DNA of 64,000 nt. Origin: Oreocharis arfaki (Eukaryota > Chordata > Aves > Passeriformes > Paramythiidae). This document shows positions 39,401 through 54,400 of this stretch, in pieces (positions within the stretch are counted from its first letter, which is position 1; every line of letters starts with the position of its first letter). Location: the NCBI GenBank assembly GCA_013398015.1, contig VZRR01007842.1, positions 1,377,391 to 1,441,390 on the forward strand, in the 5' to 3' direction. The position numbers and the translations under genes are program-made. Under the pieces are notes generated by a model. That model was not told the origin of the DNA and did not search any database. It worked only from the letters and a program-made list of their open reading frames with translations.

Positions 39401-42400
39401 TGCTTTAAAAATAGTTGAATAGAAGTGTCATACAGGCACACAAATGAGTGAAGTCCAACCTAATTTGCAAAGCATAATACAGGAATCCAGAATTGACACC
39501 CCTTTATTTTAGTATTTGGGACCACTGAGGTATTCAGAAAAATAACAGCATGTAATTTAGCTGTTTCTGCCATGATATGGCCAATCTAAAGCAAGGTAGA
39601 AAACCATATTATTAGCACTTGGAGTTTACTCCAAGTTCCTCCTTTTAAAAATCAATATTGTGAAGAAAAAACAGCTTTAAGAGTAAAAGCTAAAAATCGA
39701 CATGATTAAGCAGAAATAAAGGATTATCTAAACACTTGATAGGGATTAATTAGGATAAACTACTCCATTTTCTCCAGCTTTGTCAGAACAAAGTTCATTC
39801 TTCACCCTACTCTGCACTAGCCCAAACCACTAATCTCCCATGTTATTATGAATTCTCTTGTGTTAAGCCTAAGAAACACAAAACCAAGATGTTGCAATAG
39901 CATAAAGAGAGGGTCTCTTATATGAAACATGATACTGATGTGCAGTTATTTCCTCTTCAAAACATCTATGCTGTTAAATTGCACAACAAAGGAATAACAT
40001 GCATATATTTATAAAAAAAAACAGGTAACATGAAGAAAATTAAAAAGTTGTAAAGATCAATTATCATGACAGGCATCTAGCTATCTAAGAACTGATTCAC
40101 ATTTGATTTAATTTACAATTACCATCTTGATTTTTGTAAATATGGAAATAATATTGATTCAACAAATTTCCTATCTTCGACCCTCTGAGTAAAAAATGAA
40201 AGATGAGTTAACAGCAGATTAATTATTGAGCATGTGGGATAGTGGTCCAGAGTCAAAAGGAGATTATAAATTCAAGAAATATCAATATAGTTTTAAGATA
40301 TTGAATTCACTCTCCTGAGTCTCCTAACACTATTGCATTTTTTAATATTTTAGCAGTTTAGATTTTTCATCAGAAAAAAAGCAGAAGTGTTTGCAGATGA
40401 AAACTGAGCTCAGATTAAAGTTGCATGTCTAGCAAGTTGCTAAAAAGAAAGCTCACACTTACGTTAAATATTTATCTTTGCATCATAAAACAAAAGAATT
40501 AAGGAAGCTATATATTCATCCGCACTTCAAGAAACATTATCCAAAAGTATCCCACCTTCAACCACCAGTACAGGAGCATGAGCTTCTTTGTGCCATTAGT
40601 ATAAAACCCAGGTGTTCCCTAGTTCTTCTGCCATACACAATCTAAGAGGAACAAGACTAGTTTCGGAGCAAAGACCTGAGTCATCAGAATCCACAGAAAT
40701 AAAGCCTTTCACAAAGCCACACTTTAATTAGCCCCTACTAAATCTGTTCAAGGCACTGGGATGTGACAAAACTGGAAGGATGATTTAAAAGCAGGATTGA
40801 GTGGGGGAAGATATCAGAAGGCATTGTAAATATTCCTGCCAAAGCAGAGGGATGACACAGAAGCCTCAGTGAAGAAGCAGCTTATAACCTTCACTGCAGA
40901 TTTCTTACAGGCCCCCAGGAGCAAGACCAACAATACCACGCTGGCTGAGAGGTTTGTCTCATGGCATTCAACCCAAACAATGACTTGCAACTGATGTTTT
41001 GGAAGCACAAAACTTCAGAGACAACCAACTACACCCCTACTAACAACTCCCCTTCCCAGCTTCTGGTCATTTACAGGTAGAGGATTTCCTGGTTTAGAAG
41101 CTTCTTTTACGTTTAAATGGACTCCAGTGATTGCCTAACTGTTCCTGATAGCTATTTCACCTTGGGCATCCATTAAAATAGCAGTAATGCTTACAGTTCT
41201 ACTGCAGCCTTATGGAAAAAGTTCCTTTATTTAAACCTGTCTCTTTCTATTTTCCTTAAAACATTAACGATTGTTATCCTTCTCTGTACTTTTCTTTTGC
41301 CATTACCCACTTTGGGATAAGGACAGGAGAGGAAGAATGAAGCTCAACATTCAAATGATATCGAAACTCAATTTAAAAGGTGGCATGATATTTTCTGGTT
41401 GGCTTTCTATTTCCTTTCTAGCAGCTTCTAAATGTCCAGATGTTCAGTTCAGCTGCTAGAAAAAACAGACCACTTCTAATATTTCATCCTTCAAAAAAAT
41501 TGAATTGCAATAAAACTATTATTTTGAATTGACGGTCTGAAGTGAAATTTCATTTAGCTGAAAATGTCTGAATCCAGTCTATCTTCACTACTTGGCACTA
41601 GTATGTCCACTACTGACATCCTGCATGCAGTTCGGTGGCCTGCAGCTCAGGCAGGGTAATGGAAATTGGAAGAGCTTTCAGAAGCAGCATCCCATTAAGA
41701 GACTAGCCACAAAGTGGACATCTCAGCACTCAAGTTGGCTTATCAAAATATTGGGTTATTACAGAAGTTAAAAGGCAAACATCCAATCAAGTTAAGTGTA
41801 TATAGTGAAATCTCAAGTGCAACAGTAAGAGCTTCTTCAATAAAGCAGAATGGTGACAGATGTCCCAATGGACAGACCGTGTACCTATACAAAGTCAGAT
41901 TTAATAAGATAATTTCTTTTCCTTTCTACTTTTGTCCATTCTTAAAAAAAGCCTCTACCTTTTGAGCACTGTGTTTCATGAATATGAATGTAATTACAGT
42001 GGCTTCATACAGAACTACTTTAGGAATTCCTAGAAATCCGATGCAACACTCACTTATTTGTGGCAACATAAAGAAAAACAAGAAGAAAATATCATGCTGA
42101 AGGAAGCAAATTACTCATTCAATTCCTTCCTCATCATTAGAGAAATTTATGAATTTTTCATTATAACTCTCAGTGTCAGGATTATTAAAAAAACTCAGAA
42201 AAGGGTTAAGAAAACTAGATTTCACCTAGGAAATCAATTATCTGTAGTACACTTCCCTTAGTTTTTACACTACAAGCCTTATGCCGAAACAATTTACTAT
42301 AGCATAGAAGCACAAATGGTAACTTGCACACTTGGTTGCAAATAAAAAAGCATTTTGGGGATTGACTTCAGATGAATAGTGCAGTCAAAAAATTAAATAG

Positions 42401-45400
42401 CAGTAGCCAGTGAAATACTAGGACGCATTTCTTATCAATGCACGCCCTGTATCTAAAAGATTTCAAATACATTTTTAGTGGTCATTTCTCAAGCTGTTAA
42501 ACACTTCTTAGATTTAGCCTGGAATCAGGGAATACAGGAATTAAAATGAAACAAAAAAACCCTCTGTATTCTTAACACTTAAAAAATTAGTGATAGAAAT
42601 TCAGAGAAATTAAACTCTTAAAACACATGCCAACTAATAGCACTAAACAGAGCATTCATTTTCTTCCATGCTAAGACACTCAGAAACCTTAGTAAAATTA
42701 TTAAGTAAAATATATTGCAGTAATTAAATAGTTTATCTTACAAATACATTGTTACACTTTTAAGGAGCTCCAGCTTATTTGGTTGAAATTCCAGCACCCA
42801 TGTTACACAGAAGTTATTGGAAAATTACCCACCTCTAATTAAATATAACACATGAAAAAGTCAGTACTTAAATACTACTCTTTTTTTTACTGCTATTAAC
42901 TCATGTAAAAAAAAAAAAATATAAATTTTCTTTCCAAGAGAAAAACTACAATGTAAACATACTCTACCACTGTGCAATTCCACTCCATAGAACTCAAGTG
43001 TTCGTGCTATATTTATATAGCAGGACTCTGCTTCAGATTGCTTGAGGCCACTAAAAGAAGGGAAAAAATAATAAATATGAACCACAGACAAGTCAAAAAT
43101 AAAAGATACTATATTATATTTATTCCAAACGCATAAAACTAGAAGAGTGGCACAGTCCAGTGTCTGAGAAATAACCCCACATTAAGTAGTGCCACAAGTT
43201 CTCCACTGGTGAAGGGCCTGCTAAAGTACTCTCAAAAATTGAGTGAATTATACACTATTTTATTACCGTAGCCATTCTGGACCAGCTGTTTCTAGAAAAA
43301 TCTTTTTTTTATCTGTTATGTTCAAAAGAATGAGGATACTATTCCCCCATAAAATACTACCTTAAAGTAAGAAGATGTATCTATAAATATTCTATATTTC
43401 ATAGTCTCTCAGAAGAAAGTCATTTAGAAGAAAGATTAGAAGCACAAATGTATTAATAAAATAAAGGGGAGAGAGCAGACCAAAAGTTAAAGTTATGAAA
43501 CTCAGCAAGGAAAAGCCATCTGAGTTAAACTACAATCTATAAGTCCTAAAACACTTTTTTCTCTTACAGCTAGAGATACAAGAATTTGACCTTCTTGTCT
43601 TCAAGAAAGCTTCTACAAGTACATGTAAAAACAACTCTTTGCTAGGTGAGCTTCCAAAACAACATACATAAAATTACATTAATCAGGTGCACCCTGCAAA
43701 AAGTTAACATAACACTGAGTTAAGAACTCCAGCATCTATTACTTCCAATTAATATCCCTCCTTTAAAATGTAAAGCCATCAAAATACTATGCCCTGAGTC
43801 AGCCACTCTAAGAAATATTACATCATGCTCCACAAAACTGAAAGCTACCTTGAACTAGAAAGCCATAATCAATGTGACTTAAGTATGTCATAATATCGGC
43901 AACAAAAGAGCAAAGACAAAAAAAAGAGCAGTTTGTGACAATCCTGAGCTAAATTGGTTTCTCAAATCCACACATACACTTACTGTCACCTTGATTCTCA
44001 CAAACTTTAGTAGACCCTATCTCTTCCACTGTGTCAGAAAATTACAAAAGCAAACCACTGCAAAATGGCCATTTTGTTATATAACAAACAGGATGCTGAA
44101 TACACTCAGAAGAGTGTATTACTCTCATTTTCAAAAATTTGATCAAGTACTTTGTTCAGAAAGTCGGCTGCTCACCAACAAGATATGCCTGCAAATTTTA
44201 ATTCTCAATTTGCATACTCCATCTACACCAGACCTTGTGTCTTGAAGGGCCAACAAGTATCTCAGCACAGACTCAGGTTTTTTTTTACTCGTTGTTATAC
44301 CCTCCTACTCAATTAGAGGTGAAATGAAACCTTCAGGTTCCTAAGCAGATGGTAATTATTCAGTGAGATAAACAGGCAAGAGGAAACCGGTCTTGATGTT
44401 CCAATTTTTTTTAGTTGTTGATACCCAAGGACTAACTGGGTAGTTAGTCATGGGTAGCTCATCTGGAATAAAAGCATCCTATTTAGTTTCAAATGCATCC
44501 TTCTCTTCAAACTGCTGGCTGGATCTAGCAAGCACTCTGAAAACCTCACCAATTTGGACAGTATCTTCATCCTAAGATCTCAGGCTGCTTATGCGACTAA
44601 GCAAAACACAGCAGGAAAACCATGTTAAAACCAACTACATACAGAAAAAAACCCCTATGGATTTAGGTACGAACACAGAAGGAAAATTTCTAAAGCTATA
44701 CCAAATCAATGCGACAATAGTTGCTTTCTTAACACCTACTGAGCTGAATTGGTTAATGTGACACGGACTTGTTCAGGGAGTACTTCCTCAGATTTTGCAA
44801 AGCAACATAAAACCTAGGTAACAAAAACCTTGCACTGAGTTACAAAACATAACATGAATTCTCAAGTCTGTATTTCAGCAATTCAAGCCCTTTTCTTTTC
44901 CTTTGTGAAAGTTTCCCAAAGGATAGACACTAAAGAATGAAAAAAGAATAGAAGTTTATAGAGCTGGCTTTACAACCCCGTAATCTAAGAATACTGATTT
45001 CAAAGCTATAATAATTTACAGATAACCTACATGGTTTACAGCAAATATTATTTACTCCAGATTAGCAGAAATCTCATTCCAAAGCAACAATGTTCTCTCA
45101 AAGGGTAAAAAAGTAAATTCTTCCTTTCCATTTTTCTTTCCCAGCAGCTCTGGTGAACACCAGAACCATTCTTGTCAAGTATGTTCCTGACACTGATCTA
45201 GTCCAATTCATGTCCCAGACATAAGTATTCTCTATGAATGCTAAAGGAGTATGCAGGAAATATTGCCAGGATAAACAATAATTTGTCTGCCTCTCCTAGC
45301 ACTCTGAAGTAAACTGGCCTTAAGAGCTAAGTTTCAAAAAAGGTGTTAAAATAATAAAGAAACATTTTTTTCCAGTCCAATCTACTCAGTATTTTTATTC

Positions 45401-48400
45401 AGACTGTCAATTACCAGCACCTCTGATAATTCCAACACAGAAGTTAAACTTCTCAGACATCAAGGCTTCACTCTACCATAGACACTCAATGAAAGCATTG
45501 ATTTCACTGAAAGGACCCAGAGAAGAAAGGAGTCTTTCCAACAGACCGCACCACACCTTAATCTGGACCAATGGTAACTTCTCATCTTTCCTCTGCAGGA
45601 CATACCCAGTTTTATCTCTTGCTACCATAGCACTAAATACATGAGCTCAACCCAGCCACTCCAAGACTCCAGAAATTTCCCCCAGTGGTCCACAAGATGA
45701 CTGCTTCCTAAAGACAAGCAGATTTATTCACTCCTGTCTAAAAGTCCCCCTCAAAAAACTAATGAGCCTACTGGAAACTGCAAACTAATTTGGAAGGAGT
45801 AGAGGCATCAGCTATTGTATCTGCACATGAACTGTTTGGAAAGCAGTCCAGGTTAGTACCTCCAACAGAAAGGACAGCTGGAGTTAAGAATTCAGTGGTT
45901 ATCTTCTCTTGCCCCATATATGACAAAGCATGTTCTGCTAGGGAGCACACGTGAAATTCAGAACTATTCACTACACCCCCTAGCAGTAAAGAAAATAGGC
46001 GGAAAAGTAAGAGTATTGAGAAAAAAAAAAGCTGAAGGACATTAGGAAGAGATCAAAATGGAAATATTTCAGGGTATAAATTAAAGAAACGAAGACAGCG
46101 GAGAATTAGCTCTGCTGCAGTTAACGTACAAACAGAGAAAACAAGTCTACAGAGATTTGGATTTCATTTGCTCACAGACAATTTCTTAGATTGGCATATT
46201 TGCATTCAGCTTGCAAGTATCTGATCAACACCACTAATTCCAAAGCTGCAGTCTTACAAGAGACAAATCAGCAGGGTCAGAAAAAATAATTAGCAGCGCA
46301 CTGACTGGAATAATCTGTTGCAGCCTTTGTACTACACTCAGGAGAGGAGAGCGAAAGCACAAAGTTAATTGAAGTGTTTCATGGTTATGGTGTTTATTGG
46401 AGTTTTTTTTCCACGTAGATAGACAATAAAAAATAGAATTTGAAAAATGATCAAATGTCCTTCATCCAGAAAACCCCTCAAACATCTAGTAGAGTGTTCT
46501 AGATTGTTGCCTTTAACAATGTATAAGGCTAACTGATCTACTGGAGGTTATAACTAGACATTTATTTAAATGTTTCAACACATTAGCATCATTCTCTGAA
46601 TATAATTAATCTAGCACGTCTATGCTAAACCCAAGTATTTCATTTAACAGAAGCTGTATGAAATACAACTGGCTGTTGTAATGAAGCTACTAAGAACTTG
46701 AGTCTTCCTTTCGACACCTTTTTTTTTTTTAAAAAGCTCAAGAGGTGAGAGAGAACTAAAAGTTCACATTACCTGTGTTGCTCATGTAGCGTTTCCACTT
46801 TGGTAAGAAAATCTTTGTTCTGCTCCGGCATAAAATTATAATTTGACAGATATCCTGAACAATGCACTGAAGCATTATAGTCTCCAAGTTGTGCTGTTAA
46901 GAAGCAAGAAACACATATACAAAGTTTTCATGGTTAACTGGATTATCGTTTAGAAGAAATTCCTTCTCATTAAAACATGTACACACATGGGGAAATGCAG
47001 GAATTATCAATTATTTCCCAACATACATAGGGAATTGTATGACACCAGCGAGGTAAGTTTTTTTCCAAAATACACTTACCATAACAATAATCTCTGGCAC
47101 TGAATGACTCAGTACTTTATTTAGTTACTTATATAGCCCCACTTTTGCACCATAAGCTGTAACAGCACAAGACAGATATCTGTGCCAGCACAGCAGTACT
47201 GTAACATCAGAGAAGACCAAATTGCTTCAGTAAGAGATGGCAAATGAAATCAATTTGACACATTTATTGACTATAGCATATTAGAAGTCTTCAACAAGAT
47301 CTGTCACTTAAAGCATCTACTACTCTTCACAAAGTCAGGTGGAAACCACTCTACCACCAACTATGGCACTGTCCTAGAAATTCAGCTGTGAATTACTTAA
47401 CAGAACATGTGAAATAACTACTGATTTACACATAACATTACCAAGCTGCTACAAAAAGTAAATAGCTATAACCTGTACTAATCTTCCTTTTCGTAAGGAG
47501 CATGAAATAGTCATTATAAAGCCTTAAAGTTTTCCAGAAGTTATTGGTATGGTTTGTAAATTACCACCAAAGAAGGTAACTCATAGGCTGCAAACAATTC
47601 AGCACAGAAAGCCTCTCAAGTAAATCAAAGTTCAAGAGCACACTTTTAGGATATACTATCAATAATATTAACTCTATTTTCCAGAAAATAAAAAAAAATG
47701 TAAAAAAGAGATATTTAAACGATTCAAGTTGAGAGGCAGGAGAGGCACATCGGAATTAACTTGCACCTACAGTAATTATGTAGGATCTGTAATGCAGGGT
47801 ATAACAAATATTTGCCACTTATATATTCAAATAGCATGTCTTCTAGGGCCCAGAAAAAGGAACTACTATGATACAAGACAATTCCCAGGCAAATGCAGTC
47901 AAAAGCGAATATTGTTGCATACCTAATTGTCTGCATCAAGAGAAATATTTAAAATAAAAAAGGGAATGATAAAGAGTAACTAATTTACTTTGAACGCAGA
48001 TGTTCTTGCATGCTTAGTTCCTTCTTTTCAAAGGCAGCCTGAACTTTAGATCAGTTAGCAAAATGGCAGGCAAAAGACTAAATATTTATCATTAAAACCA
48101 AAACACATATTTGAACATTACTGTCGAATTATCTGAAGAAGAACACAAAAACAAGAAGGAGAAAAACTAAAGCAAAACAAAGAAAAAAACACCCCAAACC
48201 AAGTCAGAAGATGCAGAAGTATCACAAGAAACCGAAATAATTTTTAGGAATATCCATTTAACAAAAGTCCAAGCCTGCCAAGGCTAAGAGTGAAGCAACA
48301 ATGATAAAAGCAAAAATTGGGAACTTTTAGAACTAAGTAGTAATCTAAGTATGCTTTAAAATAAAACCCAAAATTTCACAGATTATAGTAGTTGATTGAG

Positions 48401-51400
48401 AATCCTTTCCTTTACAAGTCATTAACACAACCCATCTTTTCTATGAAACAATCTACATCTTTATGGTTTGTTGCAGCCAGTTTGAATTCCATTCTTGACA
48501 GTGGGAAAAGACCAGATGGCCAGGAATAAGATAACGTAGTTTTCCACTTCAATTTTCTTTGTAATAGGAAAAGACATTTTTACTGCAATTTCACCTTCTC
48601 TAAAGAGGACAACTGTTATTCCTTCATACATTTTGAGGTCTAGTCTTCTTTCTAATCTTTGAAATAGGCTACTCTGGTTTTTTTTCTCTCTTCCTTCCAG
48701 CTACCTGAGGCCATGCCAACAAGGGGAGCAATTTAGCTTTTCCAGCTCCCTAGCCAGCTGTTACAGTAAAGAGAAACATCTTGCAAGACTAATGATCTTG
48801 TGTAAGATTTAATTACCAAAGTAGGAAAAAAAAGTTAGGACATATTGAGATGTTGGCAAGAACAATAACCCATGATGCATCTATCTCTTTACTGGATTTC
48901 TCCAGAAGAGAGCAGAAGGGCAGGAAATATTAAAGACCCATCTCTAATCTGAGTTTCTCCTGACATAGTTTCTGCTCTGATCACAAGCCAGTAGACACTG
49001 ACCCAATGAAGATAAGATTACGGTATAAAAATAAGCGTATTTTTATCTTTCTCCATTCTACCATTCAACCATTGTTGCTCTTTAATTTATTATAACTGGC
49101 AAATCATATAAAGTGAGAGAAAATGGAACCAAGGATGAGTCAAAAACCAAAGAAACCCCTGATATTTGAATATCAGAATATTGTACTTTAGAATTCTATA
49201 TCTAATATGAAAGGCTTTAAAGACAGGAATACGATGGACCATTCATTTAGAAAGCCATATCCAATAAAACAAGGACATTTATCTTTTAATTTGCAGTAAA
49301 AGAAGAGTTCAATAGCCAAATAGCTATGTTGGCATACCAAAACACTAGTTCTACAAACTTTCAATACAATAAGAGCTTATAAGGCTTGAAACACAGGTCT
49401 TGAGATCATATATGCTTACACAGCATAGGATCTGTCTATGCCTTATCTGTCTATCGCCTAAACAAGCTATATATTCTTTACACTTTTTTCAAAAGTAATT
49501 TGTTCAGATATCCTTCAAGGTGCAGATGATATATTGCTCTCCAATTCCACAGACTTTGCTTGTAAATAACACTAAAAAAAATTGCATACAAAGTGATAGC
49601 ACCAGAACCTATTTCTGCACACGGCCATTTCAAGTAACTTCAGATATAAGAAGGGAAATGTATGAATGGCTCATAGCTAACCATTATGAGAAATCAGTCA
49701 CAGATCATATGGACAAATTGGTCCAAAGGAATGCCTACAAAAGCTAGTCTTGGAAAACTGGTTTAATATCAGCTTTCTATAGACCTGAGAAGTGCACCAG
49801 AAAAGAAACAAGCAGTTTCATATTGAATTTGTAACTTTTTTGCAAGTTTAATATTTTAGGTCACACAAATAAAGCACAAAAGTGAATTGAGTTGTTTGTT
49901 CTTAAAAAAGGATAACTACCTATGAAGACCAGGTTCCCTGGGGAACAGAAAATAATCAAACAACAGGACAAGCCTAGCACATAAATTGTAAAAATCCTCA
50001 GGCATAAAACTGCAGTCCAGGATTAAAACACAGCTAGGATCACATGACTGGCCTCCAAATCAGGACAGCAATAATGACTCACACGTTTGAGGTGAAGGTG
50101 AAATGCAGTATTAAAGGCTAATGATTATCTTCATATGAGCACTGAGGTACAAAAATAAAAGCTCTCAATCTATACAGTTTAATCAGCTTAGAAATTTTAA
50201 GTGATTGGTTTTTGGCACAAAAAGAGAACAGAAGAAAGATGAACTTCCTAGCACAAACTGTTTCTCAACCATAACTACAAAGTATTCAAGTACTAAAATG
50301 TCTCTGGGATCAGAAAACAAGTTGCTAGAGCAGAAATCAGTTTTGAAGAACCAACATAGAAATGTAGACACTTATTAAACACAGACTAAAAAGGTCCATT
50401 GGAAGGAGCAAAAAGACACCATGTTAAAAAAGATTTTCAGAGAGAAATTCCTAAAAGGACCAAAACCCTCAGAAGTGAATGTTGAGAGAAGGAAAGGTGT
50501 TTCAACAAGTGGAACCTCTATCCAAATAAGGATGAGAACACAAACACTAACCCACTCAGCCACTAAGTAATTGTGATGTCCCTACTGGACAAGTAGAACC
50601 AGCTATCACATGAGTTAAAACTAACTTGTTTTGTAAAAGGAAATAATGCTTCACACTCAAGAGCCCTTACAAAATGTTCAGCCTAGGCATGGCTGTAAAT
50701 AGCTGCTTATGACCACTTACAACAGCTGGCCATTTTGTGGTAAGACAGAATGAGAAATTAGGCATTAATAAAAACAAAGGAACATTTGTAGGGAAAAAAA
50801 AGAGAAAACTATGCATACACAATGGTAGTCTCCAAGTTATTTACCACTCCAGAATGAAAAATGAGCCAGTCATTGTAATGCCTTTTATTAAAAGAACTAA
50901 AAAATAAAAATCAGCAGCTCAAAACCCAGACACAGTTAAACAACAACACAAAAAAATAGTCTCAAGGAAAAGGAAGAAACAAATTGGAAACTATAAATTA
51001 TACTGAGTTGCTGTTTCTGCACCTCAAATACAACATGTACTTCAGAAACCATACTGGCACAATCAACAAAAGTATTGAGAAAAGCAAAGTATAACCCAAA
51101 CTAAAAAGAGTATTCATTTTGAGAAAGTATTGGGATAAAAGACTTAAAGGAATAGTTACCAGTACTCCCAAAATATTGTGAGGTTTTGCCAAACGAATGC
51201 ATCTGATCCTCTGCCATATATGTTGTTTCTCAGCATTCACCACTACTCATTCGAGAATCACAAAATCATTTCGGTTGGACAAGACCTCTGAGATCATTGA
51301 GTCCAACCCTTAACACAGCACTGTCAAGACCACCACCAAAACATGTCCCTCAGTGCCACATCCACACGTTTTTTTAAATACCTCCTGGGATGATGACTCC

Positions 51401-54400
51401 ACCACTTCCCTGAAAAGCCTTTTCCAAAGCCTGACAACTCTTTTGGTGAAGAAATTTTTCCTAATACAGAACCTAAACCTTCCCCGGCGCAACTTGAGGC
51501 CATTACCATGAGTGTGATACTGTGTTACATGGACCTTGACCTTGGGAAACTCTTCTTTCCCCCTTTTTAGTTATGTTACACAGAAGTATTTAATAGGTTC
51601 ATCCAGCTTAAAAATACAGAATAGTATCAAGTTTATGAGGCACTGCAGAAAGTCAGCTCCTTTAGCTACAGCACTGGCCAATATCCCAATCTGGGGTTCT
51701 CCACTCTGGAGGTTGTACCTTGTTTTTAAGTCTTACAGTTCAAAAAAATTATTTGTGGCTTAATGGAAGACCATCATATAAACAGTACTTGAAGCAATGA
51801 TCTCCTGAAGTGGCCTCTGTATTGCGTAACACAACTGTAAAATATAATTAAGGAAAACCAGCCCAAAAGAGCTGGAAAGTTGCTGTATATAAACAATCAG
51901 GACACTCTTAGAAGATCTATTGTACAGAGATGCTAGTAAGCTCAGGAGCAGCAATCTAGAATTCAGTGAACCATATGGAAGGAAATGGGAATGAATTTCA
52001 ATGAATCTCTCCAAGCTAATTCTTATATTGTGCGTTTCATGACCATAACACATATAACACTGGCACTGCTGATGACAGGTACTGTAAGAGATGATAAAAG
52101 GTATCTGTGACTGAACAGCACTCATGCAGGCTTCAGAAGAGCAAATGTGACATGCACACAGTCCTCAGACTACCCAACACATCTAGTAAGTATTTCAAAC
52201 ACTGGACATTCAGTTCAAAGTTCTATTAATCCAGTCTGATTTTGATTCTAAGGCACAAGGGTTAAAAATGCCCTGGAAAGAAGCAGAAACCTGGCTGATC
52301 TGTAAGCAAATCTCTCAGCTTACATGAGATGTCCTTCTGAGCACTATTTCACTTCAAGAAAGCATGGGTGGGGAGCACACATAGAGAAAAATCCCCAAAT
52401 GCTAACCATGAGAAGAGAAAGGTCTCCATAAAGTAGGAAGTCTGAGGTTTGAACCTAATTTCTATAAAGTGAGGCAAAAGAAGGCAAGTTAAAAGAAAGA
52501 GCCAGGCCACACTGTGGAGCTGCTGTTGCTGTTTATTTAGGTCTTACAACCCACCTCTGCCTCTGGGATATCAGTCTCATAGCATTCCCAAAGTTCTAAC
52601 TCTCTTATGGCCAGTTTCTGAGAGACTTTCACACTAAGCTCAGCTTTTCTTGACTCCTCACCTTCATTAGCTTTTCTTTCCTTAGAAGAGGTTAAAGTCC
52701 ATTCGAATCCCTAGCAACCCCGTTCTGAAGAAACTCCCAAAGACAGATAGCAGTGTGCTATAGATAATTCCTGGTTCTCAAAGCAGGGCTGAGAGGAGCA
52801 ATACCACAGGAGACAAGAGCAACTGATGCTCAGGAAAAAAACAAGCTTAGAATAATTCATAACATTTTTGTTGGCTTTATTGCTGTACTTCCGATTCAAG
52901 TCCCAAGTCAGCAAAGGATTTATTAATGTAAGAGCATATTCTCACAAAACCCATGGGACTTCTTACATACCAGTAGCTGGGCATTTAAACAATGGCCTGG
53001 AAGTGGCAATCTGCTACATGAAGTGACAGAAAACAAGTGGTGCTAAATCAGCTTTGTGACATTTGAAATAAAAAAATGGAATAGACGTACTGTAAAGTTT
53101 TCCTTATTTGGTTTTATAGATGGTATGACATTCCCATTTTACACTGGTAAAAACACACGATTTATTGTTAGGATTTTTTGGTATGAGTGTATCCTTCCAG
53201 CTTCACAATGATGAAATTATTTGAAACACACCTTAAGTTCTTCTTTAAACACAAAAAAAAAAAAAAGATTTCGAAATCCACTGATCATTTCGTCACAAAG
53301 CACATTCCTGATAATACACCAACAACTTATTCTTGAAGTGTCTGAACTATGTTAGTAATCAGGTTCAGTCACATGTTATTTAGACACAGCATTCACACCC
53401 ACTTGCATTCCCCTGTAACCTAGCACCAGCAGGCAATGCAGGGTGTGCTGCAGCAGGGCAGAGGGATGTGTCAGAGCTTTATTTCAGAACCACAGCGCTG
53501 AACCCAAATGCCTGCGCAAAGGGCACTACAGAGAAGCAGCATTCCAGCAGCACGGCAGATACCACCAAAAACTGTGCCCTTGCAAAACTTACATAAAGCC
53601 TCTGAAGGCCAACCATACAACCAGCACATGGAAAAGCTTTAGTTTAGAGCCAAGAGCAGAACCATCAAACACCAGACTCCATACACGGTGAAAGAGATCT
53701 GCTTCGGCCCTCCTATCAGCAACAACTGCTACACCTTTTAAATAAACAACCCACAATGTTGTCAGACAATAAGGATTTCCTCTTCTGCATACAAGGGAAG
53801 CTACAGAAGGAGAGAGCAGCCTGAAGGCCACCAAGAAGTGGCAGTAAACAGCTCAGGTAGAACAAATTTCATGGATACCTCAGACAATGAATTTCTCATA
53901 AGCAGCTACCTCATACCCAAGAACTTCAGCTCTCCCTACTAAGTATGATCAGAAATTAAAACACTAATAGAAAACTACTTAAAACAATTTCAGTTGACAG
54001 GAATCACAACAAACATGACTCAGTAAGGAGACCAAAACCCTCAGATTCCAAAAATGTCTTTCCTATGCCATCATCTTCAGGTAAAGGAAAAAAAAAAAAA
54101 AAAAGTGAAAAGAAAACCTTAAGGGAATATGTCCTTCTATTAAACATTTCATTCTTTACCAATGCNTTTCAGGGAAAAGAAAAAAAAAAAAAAAAAGTGA
54201 AAAGAAAACCTTAAGGGAATATGTCCTTCTATTAAACATTTCATTCTTTACCAATGCAGAGAATAAATATCAGTATCATACAAACAGCAACAGAAAGGAC
54301 ATCAGATAGAAAAAAAAGGTTACTTTTGCATTTGGGGGTTTTTGTGCTTTGGCTTTTTGTTGGTTAAAAAGGAAAAGAAACAAACAAAAAAAACTCCAAA

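Noticed and set aside
51760..52125. 121-codon minus-strand open stretch next to a CR1
   Set aside because: Does not resemble CR1 reverse transcriptase or any family I know. Composition fits chance in AT-rich DNA.
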